Source: CAVSBT01 sp964609465
GTDB lineage: Bacteria; Chloroflexota; Dehalococcoidia; DSTF01; JALHUB01
DNA length: 20,487 nt
NCBI GenBank assembly: GCA_964609465.1
Contig: CAZSSQ010000024.1
Span: 1-20,487 of the forward strand
Direction of reading: 5' to 3'
The first letter of the stretch is position 1. Every line of letters starts with the position of its first letter. A program made the translations under genes and the position numbers. Of this stretch, positions 14,890 through 20,487 are shown piece after piece. The notes under the pieces are model-generated. The model ran no database searches, was not told where the DNA came from, and was given only the letters and a program-made list of their open reading frames with translations.

Positions 14890-15783
14890 TTAGAGATTGA
14901 CGCTCAGGTACCGCTCGCCGGTATCCGGCAGGATGGTAACGACGCGCTTGCCCGCGCCCAGGCGCCGGGCCACGCCCACGGAGGCGTGAACGTTGGCCCC
15001 CGCCGAGATGCCCACCAGCAGGCCCTCGTCTCTGGTGAGCCGTCGCGTCATCTCCAGCGCGTCCTCGTCGCGCACAGCGATGATCTCGTCGATAACCTCG
15101 CGGTTGAGCACGCCGGGTATGAAGCCGGCCCCGAGGCCCTGGATGGCGTGCAGCCCGGCCTTGCCTCCTCCCAGGACCGGCGAGCGGGCGGGCTCCACCG
15201 CCACCACGAGGATGCGCGGATTCAGCTCCTTCAGCACCTCGCCGACGCCGGTGATGGTGCCCCCGGTGCCCGCCCCCGCCACGAAGGCGTCCAGCCGCCC
15301 CCCTGTCGCCCGCAGGATCTCGCGGGCGGTGGCCCGGCGGTGGATCTCCGGGTTGGCGGGGTTGTTGAACTGCTGGGGCATGAAGTAGCCCGGGTTCTTC
15401 TCTACCAGCTCTTGAGCGGCGTAGACGGCACCGCTCATCCCCTCGATAGCCGGCGTCAGCACCAGCTTGGCTCCGTAGCGGCTGAAGAGCCTGCGCCGCT
15501 CCACGCTCATATCCTCGGGCATGGTTAGGATCAGGCGGTAGCCCTTGACCGCCGCCACCATGGCGAGGCCGACGCCCGTATTGCCGCTGGTGGGCTCGAC
15601 GATGGTGTCGCCGGGCTTGAGCAGCCCTCGCTCCTCGGCGTCCTCGATCATGCTGAGGGCGATGCGGTCCTTGATGCTGCCCGCCGGGTTCAGGGACTCC
15701 ACCTTGCCCAGAACCTCAGCGCTGCCCTCAGGGATCACCCGTCGCAGGCGGACCAGGGCGGTGTTCCCGACCAGGTCCAGCAC
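14890..15783 (-). CDS. cysK: Cysteine synthase A (O-acetylserine sulfhydrylase-like)
   Basis: PLP enzyme that makes cysteine from an activated serine and sulfide. K38 lies in LNPAGSIKDR, TSGNTGVGLAM and GAGTGGTITGVG bind PLP, and the end is TILPDTGERYLSVNL. The GTG at 15783 gives 297 residues, but the normal N-terminus would be about 10-17 residues longer. The frame is open back to 15840 (in-frame TAG before it) and encodes TRSEVGQETAKLIADS before VLDLVGNTALV. No ATG, GTG or TTG occurs there, only an ATT at 15834 preceded at about 9 nt by GAGGGGG. Translation may therefore start at the ATT. It follows the Rrf2 gene closely and precedes the E1 by 50 nt, in one apparent operon. Confidence 0.93.
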   Translation of the reverse strand: MLDLVGNTALVRLRRVIPEGSAEVLGKVESLNPAGSIKDRIALSMIEDAEERGLLKPGDTIVEPTSGNTGVGLAMVAAVKGYRLILTMPEDMSVERRRLFSRYGAKLVLTPAIEGMSGAVYAAQELVEKNPGYFMPQQFNNPANPEIHRRATAREILRATGGRLDAFVAGAGTGGTITGVGEVLKELNPRILVVAVEPARSPVLGGGKAGLHAIQGLGAGFIPGVLNREVIDEIIAVRDEDALEMTRRLTRDEGLLVGISAGANVHASVGVARRLGAGKRVVTILPDTGERYLSVNL

Positions 15784-15856
15784 GCTGTCGGCGATGAGCT
15801 TCGCCGTCTCCTGCCCGACCTCAGAGCGCGTAATTGCTGCCTACCCCCTCAAATCC

Positions 15857-16297
15857 TTAAATGACATAGCGCCCGCCGCCGTTACTTGCCTGGCGCTCAC
15901 GGGCTGCGAGGTCACCGATGGAGACATCATCCAGGATCTTCCGGGTGGCGTCGCGCACAGCCTCCCAGACCTCGCGCTGAGGGCAGAAGCCGGGCTTGCC
16001 GCAGCCGTCGGGCTCGTCCAGGCAGGCGATGGGCGAGAGGGAGCCCTCCAGCACGGCTATGACCTCGCTCAGTCGAAGGCCGTCGGGCTCGCGGATGAGG
16101 GCATGTCCCCCCTGGGGCCCGCGGACGCTCCGGATGAAGCCTGCCCGACGCAGGGCAGTGAGGAGCTGGTCCAGGTATGGCTCCGGGATGCTCTGCCGAG
16201 CGGCTATCACGGCGCTCTGGAGGGGCCCCTGCCCAAAGTGGTGGGCCAGCTCGATGAGGGCGCGCACGCCGTAGTCACCCTTGGTGGACACGCGCAC
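15857..16297 (-). CDS. Rrf2-family regulator with IscR-like cysteines
   Basis: A winged-helix DNA-binding regulator of 146 residues: MRVSTKGDYGVRALIELA at the N-terminus, the recognition region IPEPYLDQLLTALRRAGFI, then the wing SVRGPQGGHALIREPD. Cysteines at 92, 99 and 105 (ACLDEPDGCGKPGFC) match the spacing of the three Fe-S ligands of IscR (C92, C98, C104). An Fe-S or cysteine-status sensor is therefore likely. CymR, which controls cysteine genes in Firmicutes, lacks these cysteines. The start is GTG at 16297 with GGAGG 9 nt upstream. It is the first gene of the cysteine operon, and its promoter overlaps an inverted repeat, which suggests autoregulation and control of the operon. Confidence 0.9.
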   Translation of the reverse strand: MRVSTKGDYGVRALIELAHHFGQGPLQSAVIAARQSIPEPYLDQLLTALRRAGFIRSVRGPQGGHALIREPDGLRLSEVIAVLEGSLSPIACLDEPDGCGKPGFCPQREVWEAVRDATRKILDDVSIGDLAARERQASNGGGRYVI

Positions 16298-16339
16298 CGG
16301 CTATAACCTCCGCTCTCTGAACCCGGTAGAAAGTTAAGT

Positions 16340-16355
16340 AATTGCATCAACAATT
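16340..16355. promoter_or_regulatory. Candidate operator of the Rrf2 regulator
   Basis: AATTG-CATCAA-CAATT is a perfect 5-6-5 inverted repeat that overlaps the end of the -10 box and the predicted start of the cysteine operon. It is a plausible site for autorepression; it does not match a published consensus that I can confirm. Confidence 0.45.
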
Positions 16356-16382
16356 CTAGCACCCCTAGACCGCCGCGAACAA
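16353..16382 (-). promoter_or_regulatory. Promoter of the cysteine operon
   Basis: TTGTTC (16382-16377), an 18-nt spacer and TAGAAT (16358-16353) on the minus strand; predicted start near 16346, about 50 nt before the regulator GTG. The -35 is weak, as expected for a regulated promoter. Confidence 0.5.
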
Positions 16383-16451
16383 GCGACAGGACCCCAGCCT
16401 AAAGGTCATTGACAAAATACCTCGACACGAGGAGCCCCACCCATAAGGTTC

Positions 16452-16505
16452 CCGAAGGCCAGCCTTCAGGCTGGCACGGCAGCCAGGCTCAGGCCTGGCC
16501 TTCGG
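16452..16505. repeat. Nested palindrome (three-way hairpin)
   Basis: An outer 11-bp inverted repeat, CCGAAGGCCAG (16452-16462) with CTGGCCTTCGG (16495-16505), encloses two hairpins. The first is CCAGCC-TTCA-GGCTGG (16459-16474) and the second GCCAGGC-TCAG-GCCTGGC (16482-16499). A cloverleaf form is possible. There is no coding frame support here. Confidence 0.65.
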
Positions 16506-16582
16506 AGATTAACTCCCTCGAATGTCGGCTTATTGTCTCAATGACCGTAAGGCTGGGGCATCAGAAGGCGAATCTATGCCCT

Positions 16583-16594
16583 CGCCTTCAGGCG
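16583..16594. repeat. Second GCCTTCAGGC palindrome
   Basis: CGCC-TTCA-GGCG repeats the core GCCTTCAGGC of the nested palindrome 120 nt upstream, with the same TTCA loop. The two copies suggest a REP-like family in the genome. Confidence 0.4.
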
Positions 16595-16647
16595 GGGGTC
16601 GAGGATTCTCCCACCAATGACGAACCAGTCGCTCGCCGCCCCCGACC

Positions 16648-16676
16648 TTGGGGGCCTCCCAGCCTGGTGCTACAAT
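16648..16676 (+). promoter_or_regulatory. Promoter of the sigma/anti-sigma fusion gene
   Basis: TTGGGG (16648-16653), a 17-nt spacer and TACAAT (16671-16676) on the plus strand; predicted start near 16683, 30 nt before the ATG at 16713. The -35 is weak. Confidence 0.5.
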
Positions 16677-16712
16677 GCACCCACGCAGGGACGTTCGAGG
16701 TCAGGAAGCCTG

Positions 16713-18125
16713 ATGAGTCAACAGCTCCCGGAAAGCGACGAGGCCCTGGCCGCCGGGGCAGCCCAGGGAGACCAGGCGGCCTTCGTCGCCCTGTACGACC
16801 GCCTCTTCGGGGACGTGCACGACTTCCTGCTGCGTCTGCTCCTGTCCCGCCGGAGAGCGACGCCAGCGGTTCTTTCGACCTTTGTACGCCTTCGCCGGCG
16901 ACTCTCGGAGGGGCGCTGGCGAGGGAACCCTCGACTGGCTGCCCTGGCTGCCGCCTACCAGGCGGCGATGGAGGATGCAGGGCCGTCGGCGGGCGGCACC
17001 GCTGCCGACGGCGAGGAGGGGGCAGGATCTTCCCTCTTCGCGCAGGTGGATCCGGACAAGCTGGCCAGCCCAGGGGAGATGGCCTTGGCCCAGGAGGAGG
17101 CGCCCATCATCTGGGAGGCGGGGGCCAGCGTCGACCGCGCGGAGTACGCTCTCCTGGACCTGAGCCTGCGACGGGGGCTGAACGCCGCTCAGGTAGGGGC
17201 GGTGGTCGGCATGGGGAGGCTCAAGGCGAGGAGCACGATCTCCCGCCTGAAGAAAGCCGCCGAGCAGGCCTTCACCTCTCTCCTCATGCTCAGGCTGGGA
17301 AGCGGCCAGTGTGCGGAACTGGGGCAGCTCGCCGCCACCATGGAGAAGGCCATCCTGCCGCCCGAGTCGCGGCGCCTGGTGAGCGGCCACGTGGCGGCCT
17401 GTCCCACCTGCTCCGAGACCAGAAAGCGACTGCTCCCGCCTCTGAAGGTGCTGGCCGCCCTCGTGCCCGTGTCGCCGGCGCCGGGCGTGAAGGAGGCCGT
17501 CCTCCAGGACCTGCTGGCTTACACCGCCGTCCAGGCCGAAGCCGGCATCGCCGCCGCGACGGCCAGAGGGGCGCCTCCGTGGCCCCCTTCGATGGGTCCG
17601 CCTCCACAGCGTCCCCGTGGCCCCCTGGTCGGCGGCACCCCGTCAGGTGGGCCCGCCTTCGCCATTCTGCTGGGGGCGGCCGCGGTGCTGGCCCTGCCGG
17701 TGGCTGCCCTGGCCCTCTGGCTCACGGTGCTCTCGGGCGGCAACGGGGAGGGCCCCGCCGGGCCCACATCGACGCCGCTAGCGGGGGCTACCCTGGAGGG
17801 CTGCGAGGGCGCCGGTCTCGGCACGCCGGGGCTGGTCACCTGCACGCCCTCACCCACGCTTACGGCGACCTGGGCACCCACATCTGCTCCCGCTACGAGG
17901 GCGCCCCCGCCCGCCGACACGGCCACCCCGTTGCCGACGGCCTCACCCACGGAACTGCCCACCGAGACGCCGACGAATACGCCGGTGGCCCGAGAGACTC
18001 CCACGGGGATAGTGGAGACAGCGACGCCGAAGCCGTCGCCCTCGCCGCGCGCTACCCCCACCACGGTGACCACGCCCTCTCCGGTCCGCAGCCCTTCGCC
18101 GAGCCCGCTGCCCTCCCCGCACTAG
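16713..18125 (+). CDS. ECF-like sigma factor fused to zinc anti-sigma motif, one TM helix and Pro/Thr-rich tail
   Basis: A 470-residue protein with ATG at 16713 after AGGA; the frame is open to 16617 but that part precedes the likely promoter. Residues about 10-65 resemble sigma region 2 (GDQAAFVALYDRLFGDVHDF), though the -10 binding part is weak. Residues about 143-190 resemble the region 4 helix-turn-helix (LLDLSLRRGLNAAQVGAVVG, then RSTISRLKKAAEQAF). At 226-233, HVAACPTC fits the HxxxCxxC motif of ZAS anti-sigma factors. A membrane helix spans 315-340 (AFAILLGAAAVLALPVAALA). The outer part (345-470) is a low-complexity TPT/SPSPS stalk. One polypeptide thus seems to hold sigma, anti-sigma and surface parts. 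It stands alone. It may be a degenerate, non-DNA-binding relative instead. Confidence 0.75.
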   Translation: MSQQLPESDEALAAGAAQGDQAAFVALYDRLFGDVHDFLLRLLLSRRRATPAVLSTFVRLRRRLSEGRWRGNPRLAALAAAYQAAMEDAGPSAGGTAADGEEGAGSSLFAQVDPDKLASPGEMALAQEEAPIIWEAGASVDRAEYALLDLSLRRGLNAAQVGAVVGMGRLKARSTISRLKKAAEQAFTSLLMLRLGSGQCAELGQLAATMEKAILPPESRRLVSGHVAACPTCSETRKRLLPPLKVLAALVPVSPAPGVKEAVLQDLLAYTAVQAEAGIAAATARGAPPWPPSMGPPPQRPRGPLVGGTPSGGPAFAILLGAAAVLALPVAALALWLTVLSGGNGEGPAGPTSTPLAGATLEGCEGAGLGTPGLVTCTPSPTLTATWAPTSAPATRAPPPADTATPLPTASPTELPTETPTNTPVARETPTGIVETATPKPSPSPRATPTTVTTPSPVRSPSPSPLPSPH

Positions 18126-18152
18126 GGGGCAAGACGCAACAGGACAGCGCCG

Positions 18153-18252
18153 NNNNNNNNNNNNNNNNNNNNNNNNNNNNNNNNNNNNNNNNNNNNNNNN
18201 NNNNNNNNNNNNNNNNNNNNNNNNNNNNNNNNNNNNNNNNNNNNNNNNNNNN
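18153..18252. other. Assembly gap (100 N)
   Basis: Exactly 100 N, a scaffold placeholder of unknown true length. It lies between the stop of the sigma/anti-sigma gene and the end of the MoaD-like gene; further genes of the latter operon could be hidden here. Confidence 0.98.
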
Positions 18253-18290
18253 GCGCCGCCCTGCTGGCCGTCTACGGTCGGGCCGGGCGG

Positions 18291-18569
18291 CTAGCCGCCG
18301 GCGACGGCGGGGACTACGCTCACCTCATCGCCCGCCTTGACGGGCGTCTCTAGCCCGGAGAGGAAGCGCACGTCCTCGCCGTTGATGTAGAGGTTGACGA
18401 AGCGGCGGAGCTCGCCGTTCTCGTCGCAGATGCGCTCCTTCAGGCCCGGGTACTCCTGGTCCAGGCGGCTGATGATCTCCAGCAGGCTGCCACCGCCGTC
18501 GGCGGTGACGACATCGCGCTCGCCGGTAACCTTCCGCAGCGGCGCTGGGATACGCACTGTCACGCTCAA
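18291..18569 (-). CDS. MoaD/ThiS-like sulfur carrier ending Gly-Gly
   Basis: A beta-grasp protein of 92 residues: MSVTVRIPAPLRKVTGERDV, a middle part FVNLYINGEDVRFLSGLETP, and the end SVVPAVAGG directly before the TAG stop. The free Gly-Gly is ready for adenylation and thiocarboxylation. The start is TTG at 18569, 7 nt after GGAGG; a GTG two codons later is less well spaced. It lies 40 nt after the NIL-domain gene and close to an assembly gap. It is similar to the CysO-like protein at 13420 (RFVN-Y-N-ED-R-L, G-L-TP) but lacks the extra alanine. Context with a ThrC-family enzyme and a NIL protein suggests sulfur delivery to amino-acid synthesis rather than to molybdopterin. Confidence 0.9.
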   Translation of the reverse strand: MSVTVRIPAPLRKVTGERDVVTADGGGSLLEIISRLDQEYPGLKERICDENGELRRFVNLYINGEDVRFLSGLETPVKAGDEVSVVPAVAGG

Positions 18570-18609
18570 TCTAGTACCTCCGTTGCTGTCCGGGCCCGCC
18601 GGGGGCGGG

Positions 18610-18852
18610 TCAGCCCTCGACGATGTCGCCTTCCACGGGATCGACGCGCACGCCCTTAGAAGTAACCCATTGAATGGCGCGCTCGATCTCCTGGAGGTCA
18701 CCGTCCAGCTCCAGCACCACCCAGCCGCGGTCCTCGGTGACGTCGGCCCGGCGGATATTGGTCACTAAGCTGAAGTCCTTGCCCAGCTCGTAGATGATGG
18801 GCAGAGTGATAAGCTCCTGGGGAAAGGTGAACTTCACACGCTGCTTGGCCAT
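18610..18852 (-). CDS. NIL-domain protein
   Basis: An 80-residue protein that begins MAKQRVKFTFPQELITLPII, then YELGKDFSLVTNIRRADVTE, and ends DPVEGDIVEG. The pattern (F-P-L---P-I--L---F-----I--A-V----G---L-L-G) is the NIL ferredoxin-fold domain, also found at the C-terminus of methionine ABC transporter ATPases (MetN) and in proteins linked to homocysteine synthesis in anaerobes. The start is ATG at 18852 with GAGGGA upstream. It lies 28 nt after the threonine synthase family gene and 40 nt before the MoaD-like gene. No cysteines are present, so it binds no Fe-S cluster on its own. A role in sulfur amino-acid binding or transfer is inference. Confidence 0.88.
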   Translation of the reverse strand: MAKQRVKFTFPQELITLPIIYELGKDFSLVTNIRRADVTEDRGWVVLELDGDLQEIERAIQWVTSKGVRVDPVEGDIVEG

Positions 18853-18880
18853 GCTCTTCCCTCTCGATGCCGCCCCGGGC

Positions 18881-20128
18881 TCAGCCGGCAGGCAGCGCCT
18901 CCTCTCGCTGTCCCAGGGCCTGCTCAAAGGCACCTACGGTGGCCTCGATACGGAGCGGCTCGCGCAGGCGCCCCCAGACGGCCTCCTGCGTCTTCAGCCC
19001 GCTGCCCGTGATGAAGGCCACCACCAGCTCGTCGCGGCCCACGCGGCCGGCCTCGACCAACCGTCGTAGACCAGAGACTACCACGCCCCCGGCCGTCTCG
19101 GCGAAGATGCCCTCGCTCTCGGCCAGGAGGCGAATGCCCTCCACCACCTCGTCGTCGCTCACGGCCACCGCCGAGCCCCCGGAGTCGGCCATCGTCCTCA
19201 GGGTATAGTAGCCGTCGGCGGGGTTGCCGATGGCCAGCGACTTGGCGATGGTATTGGGCTTGACGGCCCTGATGTTCAGCGTCCCCGCCTGCCAGGCGTT
19301 GACGATGGGCGAGCAGCCCGCCGCCTGGACCCCGGACATCCTGGTCTGCACGCTGTCGACGAGCCACAGTTTAGCCAGTTCGTTGAGACCTTTCCATATC
19401 TTGGTGAAGAGGGAGCCGCTGGCCAGGGGGACGATGCAGTGGTCGGGGGCCCGCCAGCCCAACTGCTCCGCCACCTCGTAGGCCAGGGTCTTGCTGCCCT
19501 CGGCATAGTAGGGGCGGACGTTGATGTTGACGAAGGCCCAGCCGTACTTGTCCGCCAGCTCCGTGCAGAGCCGGTTCACCTCGTCGTAGCTGCCGTCCAC
19601 GGCCACCAGTGTGGCGCCGTAGACAGCGGATCCTACCAGCTTGCCCGACTCGAGATCGGCGGGCACGAAGACAAAGGCGTCCATACCCGCCTTAGCGGCG
19701 TGGGCGGAGACGCTGTTGGCCAGGTTGCCTGTGGAGGCGCAGGCCAGGGTGGTGAACCCGAACTCCCGCGCCTTCGTGCTGGCCACTGCCACCACCCGGT
19801 CCTTGAACGACCAGGTGGGGTTCACGCAGTCGTTCTTGATGTAGAGGTGACGCAGGCCCAGCACCTCGCCCAGGTTGGCGGCCCGGAAGAGGGGCGTGAA
19901 GCCAGCCCCGATGTCCACGGCGCCTTCGGCGTCGCAGGGCAGGAGGTGGCGGTAGCGCCAGAGGGTGAGAGGCCCCCGCTCGATGGCCTCGCGCGTGACC
20001 GTCTTGCGGATGGCCTCGTAGTCATAGGCGATCTCCAGAGGGCCAAAGCAGAACTCGCAGACGTGTATGGGGTCGAGCGGGTACTCACGCCCGCATTCAC
20101 GGCACTTCAGGGCTGTGGCAAAAGACAT
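18881..20128 (-). CDS. thrC: Threonine synthase family PLP enzyme (ThrC-like)
   Basis: A 415-residue fold-type II PLP enzyme. An N-terminal zinc ribbon (C9, C12, C24, C27 in CRECG and CEFCFG) precedes the catalytic domain. The PLP Lys is K109 in NPTWSFKDR (many ThrC proteins have NPTGSFKDR). STGNLANSVSAHAAKAG, PLASGSLFTKIWKG and SEGIFAETAGGVVVSGL follow. The normal reaction converts O-phosphohomoserine to threonine. The start is ATG at 20128 after CGAGGT. It is the first gene of a unit with a NIL-domain protein and a MoaD-like carrier, an unusual setting for threonine synthesis. It might replace the phosphate of phosphohomoserine by carrier sulfur, giving homocysteine. That is speculative; plain threonine synthase remains the default. 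Confidence 0.9.
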   Translation of the reverse strand: MSFATALKCRECGREYPLDPIHVCEFCFGPLEIAYDYEAIRKTVTREAIERGPLTLWRYRHLLPCDAEGAVDIGAGFTPLFRAANLGEVLGLRHLYIKNDCVNPTWSFKDRVVAVASTKAREFGFTTLACASTGNLANSVSAHAAKAGMDAFVFVPADLESGKLVGSAVYGATLVAVDGSYDEVNRLCTELADKYGWAFVNINVRPYYAEGSKTLAYEVAEQLGWRAPDHCIVPLASGSLFTKIWKGLNELAKLWLVDSVQTRMSGVQAAGCSPIVNAWQAGTLNIRAVKPNTIAKSLAIGNPADGYYTLRTMADSGGSAVAVSDDEVVEGIRLLAESEGIFAETAGGVVVSGLRRLVEAGRVGRDELVVAFITGSGLKTQEAVWGRLREPLRIEATVGAFEQALGQREEALPAG

Positions 20129-20151
20129 GACGGCGATACCTCGAAGGGGCC

Positions 20152-20229
20152 CCGGGCCCGCCAGAGGCGGGTAGGCCCGGAGCGGGCTGGACTAGCTGTC
20201 CGCTTGGGGTGGCCCGACTCGCTCGGGCC
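20152..20229 (-). promoter_or_regulatory. Structured leader of the thrC unit
   Basis: The predicted transcript has a leader of about 155 nt with two hairpins. GGCCCGA-GCGAG-TCGGGCC lies at 20211-20229. CCCGCC-TCT-GGCGGG lies at 20157-20171 and is extended by CCGGGCC/GGCCCGG (20152-20158 with 20174-20180). No U-tract follows and I found neither T-box (GGTGGNACCGCG) nor SAM riboswitch core motifs. It could be a regulatory leader of unknown type. Confidence 0.35.
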
Positions 20230-20289
20230 GAGGCATCGCCATCCGGTGGTAGGTCATCTTGAGTGGACTATCGACCGACTGTGGCCGAG

Positions 20290-20318
20290 ATGGTAGCAGA
20301 GGAACGAGGCTATGTCAA
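20290..20318 (-). promoter_or_regulatory. Promoter of the thrC unit
   Basis: TTGACA (20318-20313), a 17-nt spacer and TACCAT (20295-20290) on the minus strand; a perfect -35 and a good -10. Predicted start near 20283. Confidence 0.7.
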
Positions 20319-20487
20319 ACAGGTTCCTGCACGTTCGGTCGTGTCTCTGGGGTGAGCCTGCTGGCTTCTCTCCCTCCCGCTACCCGCCCGCACGTGACGA
20401 CCCGTACACGGCTGACAAGCATGACGCTGTGCTCGCCTGTAACGCCGACCTGAGGAACCCCGACACCACCCTGGTCGACGGCGGGCC
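20312..20487 (+). CDS. Possible 5' part of a gene running off the right edge
   Basis: From ATG at 20312 the plus strand is open to the window edge (58 codons): MSNRFLHVRSCLWGEPAGFS, with later residues such as DDPYTADKHDAVLACNADLR. Possible SD sequences GAGGA and CGAGG lie just before the ATG. I recognise no family and see no signal peptide. The ATG overlaps the -35 of the divergent thrC promoter, which is possible but makes the start less sure. Confidence 0.4.
   Translation, partial: MSNRFLHVRSCLWGEPAGFSPSRYPPARDDPYTADKHDAVLACNADLRNPDTTLVDGG

Noticed and set aside
16452..16600. A CRISPR array, suggested by repeated CCTTCAGG cores
   Set aside because: Only two or three short palindromic cores occur, with no regular spacing, no repeat of 23-40 nt and no cas genes.
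16409..18340. A 643-codon plus-strand frame overlapping the sigma/anti-sigma gene
   Set aside because: It crosses an N gap, has Arg/Gly-rich low-complexity content and no motifs; the other frame carries the recognisable domains.

Overview
The window is a high-GC (roughly 65-70%) bacterial chromosome fragment with two 100-base N gaps (4991-5090 and 18153-18252), so it is probably a scaffold from a draft or metagenome-derived genome. Gene content points to a free-living bacterium, most plausibly Chloroflexota (Dehalococcoidia-like). The pointers are a protein-thiocarboxylate cysteine pathway, a ThrC/NIL/MoaD cluster, a large multi-GAF c-di-GMP protein and a sigma/anti-sigma fusion; this lineage call is inference, not proof. 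Many minus-strand genes and several plus-strand ones have readable sigma-70-type promoters (TTGACA/TTGACG, 17-18 nt, TACAAT/TAGAAT).

Layout: 1-601 holds the 5' part of a secreted protein that runs off the left edge. 789-1554 looks like a decayed integration site: a terminator, the C-terminal remnant of a tyrosine recombinase, a long perfect hairpin and a selenocysteine tRNA (anticodon UCA, CCA encoded). 1620-3465 is a redox module: trxA and trxB diverge from a CsoR-family repressor across one palindromic operator. 3478-4990 carries plsX and a gap-truncated methyltransferase. 5231-6406 is an M20 amidohydrolase. 6659-7109 holds a Trm112-like zinc protein and a small membrane protein. 7184-8559 is folP-folK. 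8691-11891 encodes a 1066-residue protein with four GAF domains, GGDEF and HD-GYP.

12001-16297 is the most coherent block: on the minus strand, an Rrf2 regulator with IscR-like cysteines, cysK, a MoaD-MoeB fusion (E1), a CysO-like sulfur carrier, cysM and a JAMM (Mec-like) protease. This matches the CysO/CysM/Mec route known from Mycobacterium tuberculosis, in which an E1 loads sulfur on the carrier C-terminus, CysM transfers it to an activated serine and Mec releases cysteine. The carrier here ends Gly-Gly-Ala, so trimming should be needed before activation.

16298-18125 has nested palindromic repeats and a gene fusing an ECF-like sigma factor to a zinc anti-sigma motif, a membrane helix and a Pro/Thr-rich outer tail. 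18291-20128 is a second sulfur-carrier cluster: a threonine synthase family enzyme, a NIL-domain protein and a MoaD-like carrier ending in Gly-Gly. It has its own promoter and a structured leader, and may make homocysteine or serve another sulfur-transfer step. A possible gene start runs off the right edge at 20312.

The most interesting points are the trxAB/csoR shared operator, the two sulfur-carrier operons with three beta-grasp domains that end differently, the membrane-tethered sigma/anti-sigma fusion, and the tRNA-Sec/integrase scar.
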